A stretch of DNA of 64,000 bases from CAWBRT01 sp963819175. Its GTDB lineage: Bacteria; Acidobacteriota; Terriglobia; Terriglobales; Acidobacteriaceae. The DNA is taken from NCBI GenBank assembly GCA_963819175.1, contig CAWFVJ010000013.1, positions 248,001 through 312,000 of the forward strand. Reading direction: 5' to 3'. Positions 1 through 8,135 of the stretch are shown here, in pieces. The notes under the pieces were generated by a model that saw only the letters and a list, made by a program, of their open reading frames with translations, searched no databases and had not been told where the DNA came from. Each line of letters begins with the position of its first letter. Positions within the stretch are counted from its first letter, which is position 1. The position numbers and the translations under genes are program-made.

Positions 1-871
1 TTCGTAATGTCCTCGGCCACCTTGGGAAAGTCCGTCAGCATCTTCGCGTCATGACCCGGGAACATGTTTTCCGCCGGGGCGTTGAAGCGCAGCTTGTCGT
101 AGCTTTCCAGCCAGATCGGCAGGTTGGTGATCAAGCCGCTGGGCACATCCTCTTTGAAGCTTCTGAAAAGATGCGCGACATCGGAGCCGACGATGGTTTG
201 CCCCTTGGCCGTGGGGATCAGTACCGTCTGTAATCCCGGAGTGTGTCCGGGCGCCAACAGAAGCTGCATATCGGGGCCAATCACCATATCGCCGTTGATC
301 TGGATAACCCGCGGACCCTTGGCCAACTCATCGAAAGCCTTGTTGGCATCCGGGTTTCCTGTCGGCTTGTATGGAGCCCTCTGCGATAGCGGGCTGTTAA
401 CCCAGAACTCTAGTTCCGTCTTCTGCACGTAGAATTTGGCGCGCGGGAAATGCCTGTGCGAAGTCGGTCACGCCGCCGATATGGTCAAAGTGCATGTGAG
501 TGACGATGATCTTGGTCACTTGCTCGGGCTTGATTCCGAGGCGCGCTACCATCTTCTCGGGCGGGAAGAACCCTTTAACTTCGACCCCCAGACTTGCCGG
601 TTCCGGTGTCCACCAGCGTGGTCTCGCCATTTTTGGCGCGGATCGCCCAGACGTAGTAGTTGATTGCCATGACGTCGCATAGCCGGTGGTTAAAAAATGT
701 CATGGCCCGCGGCAGATCAAACGGGACCAGCATATTTGAGAGCGAAGACTTCGTAGAGTTGACTTTCGTGCCGGAGGACTGGGCTATAACCGGAGTAGCC
801 CCAGCCAAGGTTGCGGCGCCGGCGGCCACGGAAAGCGATTTCACAAAATTCCGGCGATCAATGATGCTCAT
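1..871 (-). pseudogene. MBL-fold hydrolase (lactonase-like), frameshifted, runs off the left edge
   Basis: The start at 871 is preceded by a good ribosome site (AAAGGAGAT). Residues 1-30 form a Tat-type signal (DRRNFVKSL followed by a hydrophobic stretch and AQ), so export is expected. The body carries the metallo-beta-lactamase motif THMHFDHIGG, which binds zinc, and a later APGHTPG stretch, as in AHL-lactonase-like hydrolases. The frame is not continuous: it shifts near 595-610 (after LVDTG) and again near 435-445 (after DFAQAFP), although good homology-like sequence resumes each time (RAKFYVQKTELEFW, then PGHTPGLQT). The 3' end lies outside the window. Either two single-base errors or a decaying gene. 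Substrate unknown. Confidence 0.75.
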
Positions 872-1201
872 GAGAATCTCCTTTATGTCCTTTTCGTTTC
901 CGACTGCTGTGCTGCGGTGAATGATTTTCGGTATGTCGGCTTTGTATCGCTCCGTGAGGCTCTTGGCAAGTCCAATGTTTGCTGCGGCGGAGATTATCCT
1001 TGAGCAAGCACAGACCACCGTCCCCTGTCGCTGAAAAGCTGAGGGATCACTACAGGTCCAGACTGCGCACCGGCGTCGCGGACCCTGGCAAAAGAGGCTA
1101 GAATGGGGAGCTCTGCCCCGAAAAGGTTGTGGCGCCATATTATGCAGGCGTAAAGGCATTTGTGCCGCGACCCGGCAAGCCGCAGGAATAGGACCAGCAA
1201 A
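872..1201. other. Intergenic gap, nothing recognised
   Basis: Divergent promoter region between the MBL-fold gene and the zinc-ribbon gene. I see no convincing gene, RNA or repeat. Apparent frames on the minus strand are extensions of, or shadows beside, the MBL gene. Confidence 0.5.
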
Positions 1202-2047
1202 ATGCAATGCAGACAATGCGGTTACGATATTCCATCCGGAAAGCGGTTTTGTCGTCAATGTGGTACTGCCGCGCCGGACGGCGGTAGTGAAGCTGCCGTA
1301 ACGGAAGTTGAGCAGGAGCCAAGTGCGCGGTGGGGCACTTCCGCCGGTCGAGAGGCGTCACCGAGAACGCCGACGGAAGGATTCACCGGCATCGGCCAAA
1401 CTGAGTCGTCATCCGAATACAACTACAGCGCCGACGAAGAATCAGATTTTCAGTCGTCCTCAGACAGAACCTCGCACTGGGGCCTTTTCGCGCTGCTCGC
1501 AGCGCTCTTAGTGGCTGGAGCGCTGGGTTGGGTTTGGTTTGCGGCTTCCAGCCGTTCTTCGAAACCAACAACAACCGCTTTCCCCATCCCGCCTCCCCGC
1601 GCGGCAGCGGCGCTGCCTTCGTTCCCGGCCGCTCCATCGCCGACCCCTTCCGCGCCCTCTACGAGTGCTCAGCAGACAGGCATGAGTTCAAAGCCTTCGG
1701 CAAATTCCGCTAACACGAAGGCTCCGGGCGGCGAGCAGAAAGCCGCAAGCAACAATCAACCGAATCTCCCGATGGAGGCAATTAAGCCGCAGCCATCGCC
1801 GATGCATATGACAGTTCCTGCTCTGCCTACTGCGGGGACGCTGCATTACTACGGCCCTCCCGTGCGTTTTGGACAGACCGTTGTCTTCGCAGGCCTGCCG
1901 GGAGGCAGACTTCAATTCACCTTCGACCACCAGTCATGGAGTCCGCTGATTGCACGGCAGCCGGATGGCACACAGAAGCTCACGCTTCGTTCTCTGAAAC
2001 AAGGCGAACAAACGCAATGCGACGTCGGTTGGGAAATAATTAAGTGA
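1202..2047 (+). CDS. Zinc-ribbon, single-pass membrane protein of unknown function
   Basis: About 281 residues when started at the ATG at 1202, chosen because the zinc ribbon (CRQCGYDIPSGKRFCRQCG, two CxxC pairs) begins at residue 2. This is the usual layout of bacterial zinc-ribbon membrane proteins. After the ribbon comes a charged linker, one transmembrane segment near residues 100-123 (FALLAALLVAGALGWVWF), a long Pro/Ala/Ser linker, and a C-terminal domain of about 75 residues (from LHYYGPPVRFGQ) that I do not recognise. The ribbon should be cytoplasmic and the C-terminal domain outside. Stand-alone gene; function unknown. Confidence 0.7.
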   Translation: MQCRQCGYDIPSGKRFCRQCGTAAPDGGSEAAVTEVEQEPSARWGTSAGREASPRTPTEGFTGIGQTESSSEYNYSADEESDFQSSSDRTSHWGLFALLAALLVAGALGWVWFAASSRSSKPTTTAFPIPPPRAAAALPSFPAAPSPTPSAPSTSAQQTGMSSKPSANSANTKAPGGEQKAASNNQPNLPMEAIKPQPSPMHMTVPALPTAGTLHYYGPPVRFGQTVVFAGLPGGRLQFTFDHQSWSPLIARQPDGTQKLTLRSLKQGEQTQCDVGWEIIK

Positions 2048-2216
2048 CTGCCTGATGGCGTGAATGAACTGCGAAATCTCCAGGTATGAGGTTGCTTCGC
2101 TAATGCGGCCTGCTAATCTCCGGCGACGAGCGTGTTATGCCCATTACCCTTGCGTGCTGGGCGAAGATCAACGAAACTAAATGGGTTCCAGCGGCAATCA
2201 TTTATGGAGGAAATAA

Positions 2217-2881
2217 ATGCGTAAGCTTCTGCTCGTCTGCTTTGCTCGTTGCTCTGTTTAGTTTCCACCGCTTTTGCCCAGAATACAGGCAAGCCGCTCA
2301 ATCCAGCGCGACCACCATTCAACTGCCTCAGCCCAGCAAGTCGGGTGGCATGGCGTTAACGGAAGCTCTCGCAACCCGCCGTTCGGTGCGAACCTTCACC
2401 GACAAGCCATTGACCCAAGTTGAGATTTCGCAACTGCTGTGGGCGGCGCAGGGAGTTACCGACGACAAGGGCCATCGGACCGCGCCCTCGGCTAGCGCAC
2501 AGTATTTCCTGCGATATCTATCTGGCTTCCGCCGACGGTTTCTTCGAGTACGTGCCGAGCGGCCACCAACTTAAGAAGCTTCAAGCACAAGATCTGCGTG
2601 CCAAACTTTCCGTGCAGCCGTCGGTTAAGACCGCTCCATTTGTGCTCGTGATTGCGGGCGAGTACGAGCGTGCGGGAGAAAAATACGGAGCCGAAAAGGG
2701 TGTGAAGGTGGTTAATCTGGAAGCCGGTCATGTTGCAGAGAACGTGCTGCTGCAAGCGACTGCTCTGGGGCTCGGCGCCGTCCCGGTAGCTGGATTTGAA
2801 CCGAAGGACGCTCAGAAGGCAGCCTCGCTGCCCGCGCAGCATATGCCCATCTACCTTCTTCCTGTCGGGCACATTAAATAG
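2217..2881 (+). pseudogene. Nitroreductase-family protein with signal peptide, multiple frame breaks
   Basis: An ATG at 2217 follows GGAGG and opens a signal peptide (MRKLLLV) whose hydrophobic part and STAFAQNTGKPLNP continue in another frame. The mature part, MALTEALATRRSVRTFTDKPL (split across frames), then DIYLASADGFFEYVP and LQATALGLGAVPVAGF, is typical of the SagB/ThcOx-like nitroreductase family (FMN-dependent oxidoreductases). At least three frame changes are needed (near 2240, 2310 and 2500), and the expected GALYPLE stretch at the last break is damaged. This is more breaks than in any other gene here, so either a real pseudogene or poor sequence. The last 120 residues are open and well conserved in style. 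Confidence 0.7.
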
Positions 2882-2902
2882 GCGAGGGATGTCGGAAAAG
2901 TT

Positions 2903-3685
2903 ATGTTACAGCCAAATATAAGGAAGGGTTTGCGCGTCCTGGTGACGGCGGGCGGCTCAGGTATCGGCCGTGCAATTGCGGGTGCATTTGCCGAGAGTGG
3001 CGCACGAGTACACATCTGCGACGTTTCCGCGGAGGCGCTGGCGCAGTGCGCTAGAGAGCTTCCAGCGGTGAGCAGCACTATCGCCGACGTTTCCGCCGAA
3101 GCCGATGTCGAACGCCTCTTTCAAGAGGTGCGGCGGTCGCTCGGTGGACTCGATGTTCTGGTGAACAATGCCGGGATAGCCGGACCGACCGGCGGGATCG
3201 AGCAGATTTCGCCGGATGACTGGCGGCGCACCATCGACATAAACCTGAACGGGCAGTACTACTGCACCCGCTTGGCGGTACCGATGCTGCGCGAGGCGAA
3301 GGACGGCGCGATCATCAACCTATCCTCACTGGCGGGCCGGCTCGGCTTCCCAAACAGGACGCCGTATGCGGCATCGAAATGGGCGGTGATCGGGCTGACC
3401 AAAAGTCTGGCGATCGAACTCGGCCCCGCCGGTATCCGCGTCAATGCCATTTTGCCCGGCGTTGTGGAAGGCCCCCGTCAGGAGGGCGTTATCCGCGCCC
3501 GCGCGAAACTCGCACAAGTGAGTTATGCCGAAATCGAAGCCGAGCTTACCAACCGGGCCTCGCTGAAGCGGATGGTGACGGCAGACGATGTTGCCGCGAC
3601 AGCGCTGTTTCTGTGTTCGCCCGCCGGACGCAACATTTCCGGCCAGGCACTCAGCGTTTGTGGCGACGTGCAAACCTTGGCCTGA
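2903..3685 (+). CDS. SDR-family NAD(P)-dependent oxidoreductase
   Basis: 260 residues, the usual size for a classical short-chain dehydrogenase/reductase. The Rossmann glycine motif is TAGGSGIGRA (near residue 15), the NNAG motif is at about 90, and the catalytic set is Ser in NLSS (about 140) and Tyr/Lys in YAASK (about 153-157). The C-terminal GRNISGQALSVCGD is typical of the family. Asp in HICDVS after the second strand suggests NAD preference. It reduces or oxidises a carbonyl/alcohol substrate that cannot be named from sequence. It ends 1 nt before the convergent racemase-like gene. Confidence 0.88.
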   Translation: MLQPNIRKGLRVLVTAGGSGIGRAIAGAFAESGARVHICDVSAEALAQCARELPAVSSTIADVSAEADVERLFQEVRRSLGGLDVLVNNAGIAGPTGGIEQISPDDWRRTIDINLNGQYYCTRLAVPMLREAKDGAIINLSSLAGRLGFPNRTPYAASKWAVIGLTKSLAIELGPAGIRVNAILPGVVEGPRQEGVIRARAKLAQVSYAEIEAELTNRASLKRMVTADDVAATALFLCSPAGRNISGQALSVCGDVQTLA

Positions 3686-3686
3686 T

Positions 3687-4394
3687 TTAGGCCGGCGTGG
3701 CTGCGGCATGCACGGCCCGGCGCAACGCGGCCCGCGCCAGCAAGCGTGTGGAATCGAGCGTTGGCAACGGAGAAATCGAGTCATTCATGATCAAAGGGAT
3801 CTCGGTGCAGCCGAGTACGACGGCGTCGCAGCCCTCATCTTTCATGCGTCCGACGACCCGCTGGAAGGTAGCAACCGCCTCGGGCTTGAAGACGCCGTAA
3901 ACCAGCTCATCCATGATGATGCGATTGATTGCTTCGCGTTCGGCTGGGTTCGGACGCACAAACTCGAGTCCGCGCGCCGTGAGCTTTTCCGGATAGATTT
4001 CGCTCTCGACGAGCCAACGAGTTCCGGTCAGGCCGAGACGCCGGAAGCCGCTCTCGACGGCATGTGCAGCGACGACCTCGGCGATGTGCAGCCAGCCCAG
4101 CGGCGATCGCGGTTCAACGTAAGGGAGCGCCTGGTGAATGGTATTGTCCGGACAGATCAAGAAGTCAGCGCCGATTTTCGCGAGCTTATTCGCGGAGGAG
4201 AGCATCAGATCACCCACGCCCTGCCAGTCGCCCCGGTAGATGCAGTTCATGTACTGGGCGAGCGAGTGCGTGTGCATCGAGACCTCGGGATGATCGTGCG
4301 CGCCAAGAAGCTGCGCGCCTTCCACGCAGATGGTGCGATAACAAAGAGCCGCGCCTTCGGCGGAGCAGGCAACAATACCGATGTGCTCGGGCAT
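3687..4394 (-). CDS. Aspartate/glutamate racemase family protein
   Basis: 235 residues, close to the family norm. The two catalytic cysteines expected for PLP-independent racemases appear in ICPDNT (about residue 81) and VLGCTEIPL (about 197). The N-terminus (GIVACSAEGAALCYRTI) matches the cofactor-free amino-acid racemase type. Substrate is probably Asp, Glu or a related compound; the family also contains hydantoin racemases and maleate isomerases. It is convergent with, and almost touches, the SDR gene. No partner gene clarifies its pathway. Confidence 0.85.
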   Translation of the reverse strand: MPEHIGIVACSAEGAALCYRTICVEGAQLLGAHDHPEVSMHTHSLAQYMNCIYRGDWQGVGDLMLSSANKLAKIGADFLICPDNTIHQALPYVEPRSPLGWLHIAEVVAAHAVESGFRRLGLTGTRWLVESEIYPEKLTARGLEFVRPNPAEREAINRIIMDELVYGVFKPEAVATFQRVVGRMKDEGCDAVVLGCTEIPLIMNDSISPLPTLDSTRLLARAALRRAVHAAATPA

Positions 4395-4746
4395 GACTTG
4401 ATTTTACAAGGTTGCTGCCAGTCCCCGCCGACGGTTCCGTGGAGACAAAAGGTGCTGGCACTTTGATATGCTTTCCGGCATCATTGACGTTATAGTGATG
4501 TGAGTCGCTGCTTCCGCAGTTCAGAGTCCGTCACTCTCCGAAACCTTGTGTCTTCGTGCTGGAAGAATAGCTGCGATTCCGCACGGGAATGTGCGCGGAT
4601 GATGCAGGATAATGCCCCAGGCAGCGCCGAACTGCCAAATGAGCCGTTTGCTACGAACGGGGCAGCATGACCGAGTGGCGCGGCGTGTCTCAAAGGAAGT
4701 GCTCGGCGGCGCGGGACTTGGGGCACCAATTTTATTTCCGTGGCTA
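4395..4746. other. Intergenic gap upstream of the MFS gene
   Basis: About 350 bases between divergent genes. The frame of the MFS protein is open back to an ATG at 4612, but the extra 45 residues are hydrophilic and lack family similarity, so the gap is treated as non-coding. No repeat or RNA gene recognised. Confidence 0.4.
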
Positions 4747-6012
4747 ATGGAGTTATGTGTGAGCGGACCTGGCGTGGGGGTGTTGAAGGATAGAACCAAT
4801 CAGACGGTCTATGGGATTCTGGCGGCGATCTGCTTCTGTCATTTTCTGAATGACATGACGCAATCGATGATTGCCGCGTGTTATCCGATTTTCAAGGATC
4901 TGTATCACCTGGACTACTCGCAGATAGGCCTGATCGCACTCACCTACCAGATAACCGCCTCGTTGCTGCAACCGGTGATTGGCTTCTATACCGATCGCCG
5001 CCCGCAGCCTTATTCGCTACCGGTTGGAATGGGGTTCACCCTGGTCGGCCTAGTGCTGCTTGCCCGGGCGAATAGCTTACACATGATTCTGTTTTCCACC
5101 TGCCTGACCGGGGTTGGGTCCGCGACGTTTCATCCTGAGTCGTCGCGGGTTGCCCGCACGGCTTCGGGCGGAAAGCTTGGTCTGGCGCAGTCGTTCTTCC
5201 AGGCGGGCGGCAGCACGGGTTCCGCGCTTGGCCCCCTGCTGGCAGCCCTATTGGTTGTGCCAAGAGGACAGCACAGCATCGCGTGGTTTTCCATCGCGGT
5301 ATTGGTTTCCATCATGGTGCTGATTTACGTGGGCGGCTGGTATCGATCGCACCGCTCCGCCCAGGCAGCATCGCTGGTGAAACAGCAGGCCATCCACTCG
5401 CCGCTGCCGCCAAGAAAAACATTTTTTGCGATTCTGATCCTGCTGAGCCTGCTCTTCTCGAAGTTCTTCTACCTTTCCAGCCTGTCCAGCTATTACATCT
5501 TTTACCTGATCACTAAATTTCATCTCACGGTGCAAAGCGCGCAGATTCACCTGTTCGTTTTCCTGGGAGCGGTTGCGCTGGGAACTTTCGCCGGCGGCCC
5601 GATTGGCGACCGCATTGGACGCAAGTACGTCATCTGGTTCTCGATCCTCGGGGTCTTCCCGTTCACGCTGGCGCTGCCCTATGCGAATCTTTTCTGGACC
5701 GGCATTCTCACCGTGCTCATTGGCCTGATTCTGGCATCGGCATTTGCAGCCATCATCGTCTATGCGCAGGAGCTGCTACCCGGCAGGGTCGGCATGATCT
5801 CCGGACTGTTTTTCGGCTTTGCCTTCGGCATGGGAGGCGTCGGTGCCGCAGTGCTGGGCAGGCTGGCCGATCTGACCAGCATCGGCTTCGTATATCACGT
5901 CTGCTCGTTCCTGCCGCTGATTGGTCTTTTGACCGCTTTTCTGCCGGACCTGCGAAAGATTGCGATCGAGCCTGCGGCGAAAGTGGCTGCCGCCGAAGAA
6001 TCGGCGGTTTAG
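4747..6012 (+). CDS. MFS efflux transporter, fosmidomycin-resistance (Fsr) type
   Basis: About 421 residues from the ATG at 4747 (an in-frame ATG at 4612 is possible, but neither has a clear ribosome site). Twelve hydrophobic segments are visible. Family signatures of the Fsr group are strong: HFLNDMTQSMIAACYPIFK near the start, GVGSATFHPESSRVA, and GLAQSFFQAGGSTGSALGP. A second-half motif GPIGDRIGRKYVIW corresponds to the MFS loop signature. It is a proton-driven inner-membrane exporter; the known member exports fosmidomycin, but the natural substrate is unknown. The chromate transporter gene follows after 33 nt, probably in the same operon. Confidence 0.88.
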   Translation: MELCVSGPGVGVLKDRTNQTVYGILAAICFCHFLNDMTQSMIAACYPIFKDLYHLDYSQIGLIALTYQITASLLQPVIGFYTDRRPQPYSLPVGMGFTLVGLVLLARANSLHMILFSTCLTGVGSATFHPESSRVARTASGGKLGLAQSFFQAGGSTGSALGPLLAALLVVPRGQHSIAWFSIAVLVSIMVLIYVGGWYRSHRSAQAASLVKQQAIHSPLPPRKTFFAILILLSLLFSKFFYLSSLSSYYIFYLITKFHLTVQSAQIHLFVFLGAVALGTFAGGPIGDRIGRKYVIWFSILGVFPFTLALPYANLFWTGILTVLIGLILASAFAAIIVYAQELLPGRVGMISGLFFGFAFGMGGVGAAVLGRLADLTSIGFVYHVCSFLPLIGLLTAFLPDLRKIAIEPAAKVAAAEESAV

Positions 6013-6045
6013 CGTTCACAGCCGACTTAACTTTGAGGTACCAGA

Positions 6046-7242
6046 ATGACGGAGCAAGCCACAATCGCGACCAGAACAGAACCAGCTTCCCGCAACACTC
6101 CTTCGCTGGCGGAGCTCTTTTTTTCGTTTCTGGGTCTGGGAGCCACGGCTTTTGGCGGCTTGGCCATGATGGTCTACGTCAAGGATCTGGCGGTGCGCAA
6201 GCGCTGGATGGACGGCGAAACCTACAACGATGGCGCGGCCATGTGCCAAGCTCTCCCGGGCGCGACGGTCATGATGGCGGTCGCTTACGTGGGACTGAAG
6301 ACGCGGGGCGTTCTGGGCGCATTGCTGTCATATGTCGCCTTCGTTCTCCCTTGTTCCTGCGTCATGCTCTTCCTTTCTATCCTCTATGCCAGATCTCACT
6401 CGCTGCCGCAGATCGTTTCCTTGCTATCAGGGCTGCAAGTCGTGGTGGTTGCGATCATGGGCATGGCGACTTTCAAGTGGGGCAAAGATGTCGCGCGGAG
6501 CTATAAAGGGGCAATCATTTCGATCGCCGCCGCCCTGCTGTTGATTTACGGCCTGGGCCCCATGGCAGTCATCGTGATCGCCGCGTTGGCCGGAATGGCT
6601 CTGTTCGCCGAGGTCCCCGCCGCGAACTCCGCTTCCGCGCCCGCCGACGGCAAACACGGAATGCTAAAGCAAGCATTGGCGCTCGTGGCGCTCGCGGCCT
6701 CTGGGCTCGTCGCGCTTTATTTTATCGACAGGACACTGTTTCTGCTGGCAGCGACCATGATGAAGATCAACCTCTTTGCCTTTGGAGGGGCCGCCGGATC
6801 TATTCCCATGATGCTGCATGAGGTTGTCACCCTCAGGCACTGGGTCGATGAAAAGACGATGATGGACGCTCTCGCGCTCAGCCAGATCACACCGGGTCCT
6901 ATCAGCACGAGCACGGCATTTCTGGGTTACCTGATTGCGGGGCTGGCGGGTTCGGTCGCGGCCATCACGGGCTTTTACATCCCAAGCTTCATTCTGCTGA
7001 TTGTAATGACCCCCTATTTCAATCGGCTCAAATCGTCAAAGGCATTTCGCAAGGCGACCAAGGGCATAGTCAGCTCGTTTGCCGGGTTGCTCTTCTTCGT
7101 GACATTCACCTTTTTCAATGTGGTCCATTGGGATCTGAAACGATCGTTGCTGGCGATTGCGGCGGCCATTGCCCTGCACAAGAATGTTCACGTGGCCTGG
7201 GTGGTGCTGGTTGGCGCCGCAATATCGATTGCGATGATCTGA
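6046..7242 (+). CDS. chrA: Chromate transporter ChrA (CHR family, two-domain)
   Basis: 398 residues, the normal length of the long-chain CHR family with two homologous halves. Half one opens with FLGLGATAFGGLAMM and half two with NLFAFGGAAGSIPMM; both contain the family Gly-rich and Pro-Gly motifs (ALPGATVMMAVAYVG and ITPGPISTSTAFLGY). About ten membrane spans are visible. Known ChrA proteins expel chromate across the inner membrane, and some act on sulfate. GAGG lies upstream of the ATG at 6046. It is downstream of the Fsr-type pump, suggesting a small efflux operon. Confidence 0.9.
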   Translation: MTEQATIATRTEPASRNTPSLAELFFSFLGLGATAFGGLAMMVYVKDLAVRKRWMDGETYNDGAAMCQALPGATVMMAVAYVGLKTRGVLGALLSYVAFVLPCSCVMLFLSILYARSHSLPQIVSLLSGLQVVVVAIMGMATFKWGKDVARSYKGAIISIAAALLLIYGLGPMAVIVIAALAGMALFAEVPAANSASAPADGKHGMLKQALALVALAASGLVALYFIDRTLFLLAATMMKINLFAFGGAAGSIPMMLHEVVTLRHWVDEKTMMDALALSQITPGPISTSTAFLGYLIAGLAGSVAAITGFYIPSFILLIVMTPYFNRLKSSKAFRKATKGIVSSFAGLLFFVTFTFFNVVHWDLKRSLLAIAAAIALHKNVHVAWVVLVGAAISIAMI

Positions 7243-7299
7243 CGTTTACCGTAATTCATGGTTCCCACAGTTGAAGTTTTTCCAAAACGCCCGCCAAAA

Positions 7300-7316
7300 T
7301 TGGCACTTTCAGCGCA
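7300..7316 (+). promoter_or_regulatory. Sigma-54-like -24/-12 sequence upstream of hoxE
   Basis: TTGGCAC then GCGCA, with the GG at 7302-7303 and GC at 7314-7315 separated by exactly 10 nt. The -24 half is perfect and the -12 half is weak. Sigma-54 promoters are known for several hydrogenase operons. It lies about 280 nt before hoxE. Could be chance. Confidence 0.25.
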
Positions 7317-7447
7317 AGTTCCGAGTTTTACAACCCAATGCACGCCGTAGCTCACCCACCCGCGTGCCCATCATCACCTTTCAGCCGTTGCTGCATCACG
7401 CCTTAGTCGTCTCTCCATCACGACGAGATAGTCCCATCATCACTGCA

Positions 7448-7473
7448 CCATTAACGCAGGTATTAGTTAATGG
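7448..7473. promoter_or_regulatory. Inverted repeat in the hoxE upstream region
   Basis: CCATTAAC and GTTAATGG form a perfect 8-bp inverted repeat with a 10-nt spacer, 120 nt before hoxE. It could be an operator for an unidentified regulator. Nothing else in the 7243-7592 gap is recognised apart from the sigma-54-like sequence. Confidence 0.35.
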
Positions 7474-7592
7474 TTCTGTCTCTCAATTAAGGAATTGGTG
7501 TCTTCGTGTCGATGGATGACATGAGCTAATCACCGGATATCCGATTGATTGAGCGCAGTCGTACCGCCGGCACACGAGAAAAGGGGAGCGCC

Positions 7593-8135
7593 ATGCACAC
7601 TACCCTTCGCGAAACTCCGGACGCGAGCGAACGAGCGTTCATCGATCAGGCAATCGCGAACCAGAACGACCGTCCTGGAGCACTGCTGGGCATCCTGGAG
7701 GCCGTTCAGGATCATAACCCTCGCAAATACCTTCCCATGGAAACGCTGCGATACGTTGCGGCGAAGACAGGGATTCCGCCTTCACAAGTATTCAGCGTTG
7801 CCACCTTCTATGCGCTGTTCAACCTGCAACCACAGGGCGACAACACCATCTGCATCTGTCGTGGCACCGCCTGCCACACACGCGGTTCGCGTGACCTGCT
7901 GGATAGCCTGCGGCTTGAGCTTAACGTCGGGCAGCCAGATGAGTCGGGCGAAACCGATGAGGCCGATAAGTTGGCGCTCACGACCACGGACCAGAGGTTC
8001 ACGGTACGCACTGTTGCGTGTTTCGGGCAATGCGCGCTGGCCCCCGTGGTCGAAATCAACCACAACATCTGCGGCCATGTGAATGAGCACACGCTGCAGC
8101 GGCAAGTAAGAGCACTGGAACGGGAGAGTAAGTGA
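7593..8135 (+). CDS. hoxE: Hydrogenase diaphorase subunit HoxE (NuoE-like, [2Fe-2S])
   Basis: 180 residues from the ATG at 7593, chosen for its ribosome site AAGGGGAG. The protein is a thioredoxin-fold [2Fe-2S] subunit: the four ligands are in CICRGTACHTRG (the second and third Cys of this stretch are spaced as in NuoE) and CFGQCALAP. It corresponds to NuoE of complex I and HydC of bifurcating hydrogenases, and passes electrons within the diaphorase part. First gene of the operon; its stop overlaps the next start by one base. Confidence 0.9.
   Translation: MHTTLRETPDASERAFIDQAIANQNDRPGALLGILEAVQDHNPRKYLPMETLRYVAAKTGIPPSQVFSVATFYALFNLQPQGDNTICICRGTACHTRGSRDLLDSLRLELNVGQPDESGETDEADKLALTTTDQRFTVRTVACFGQCALAPVVEINHNICGHVNEHTLQRQVRALERESK

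Noticed and set aside
4395..4746. Search for tRNA or other structured RNA in intergenic gaps
   Set aside because: No cloverleaf or TTCGA-type T-loop could be identified here or in the other gaps; I therefore call no RNA genes.
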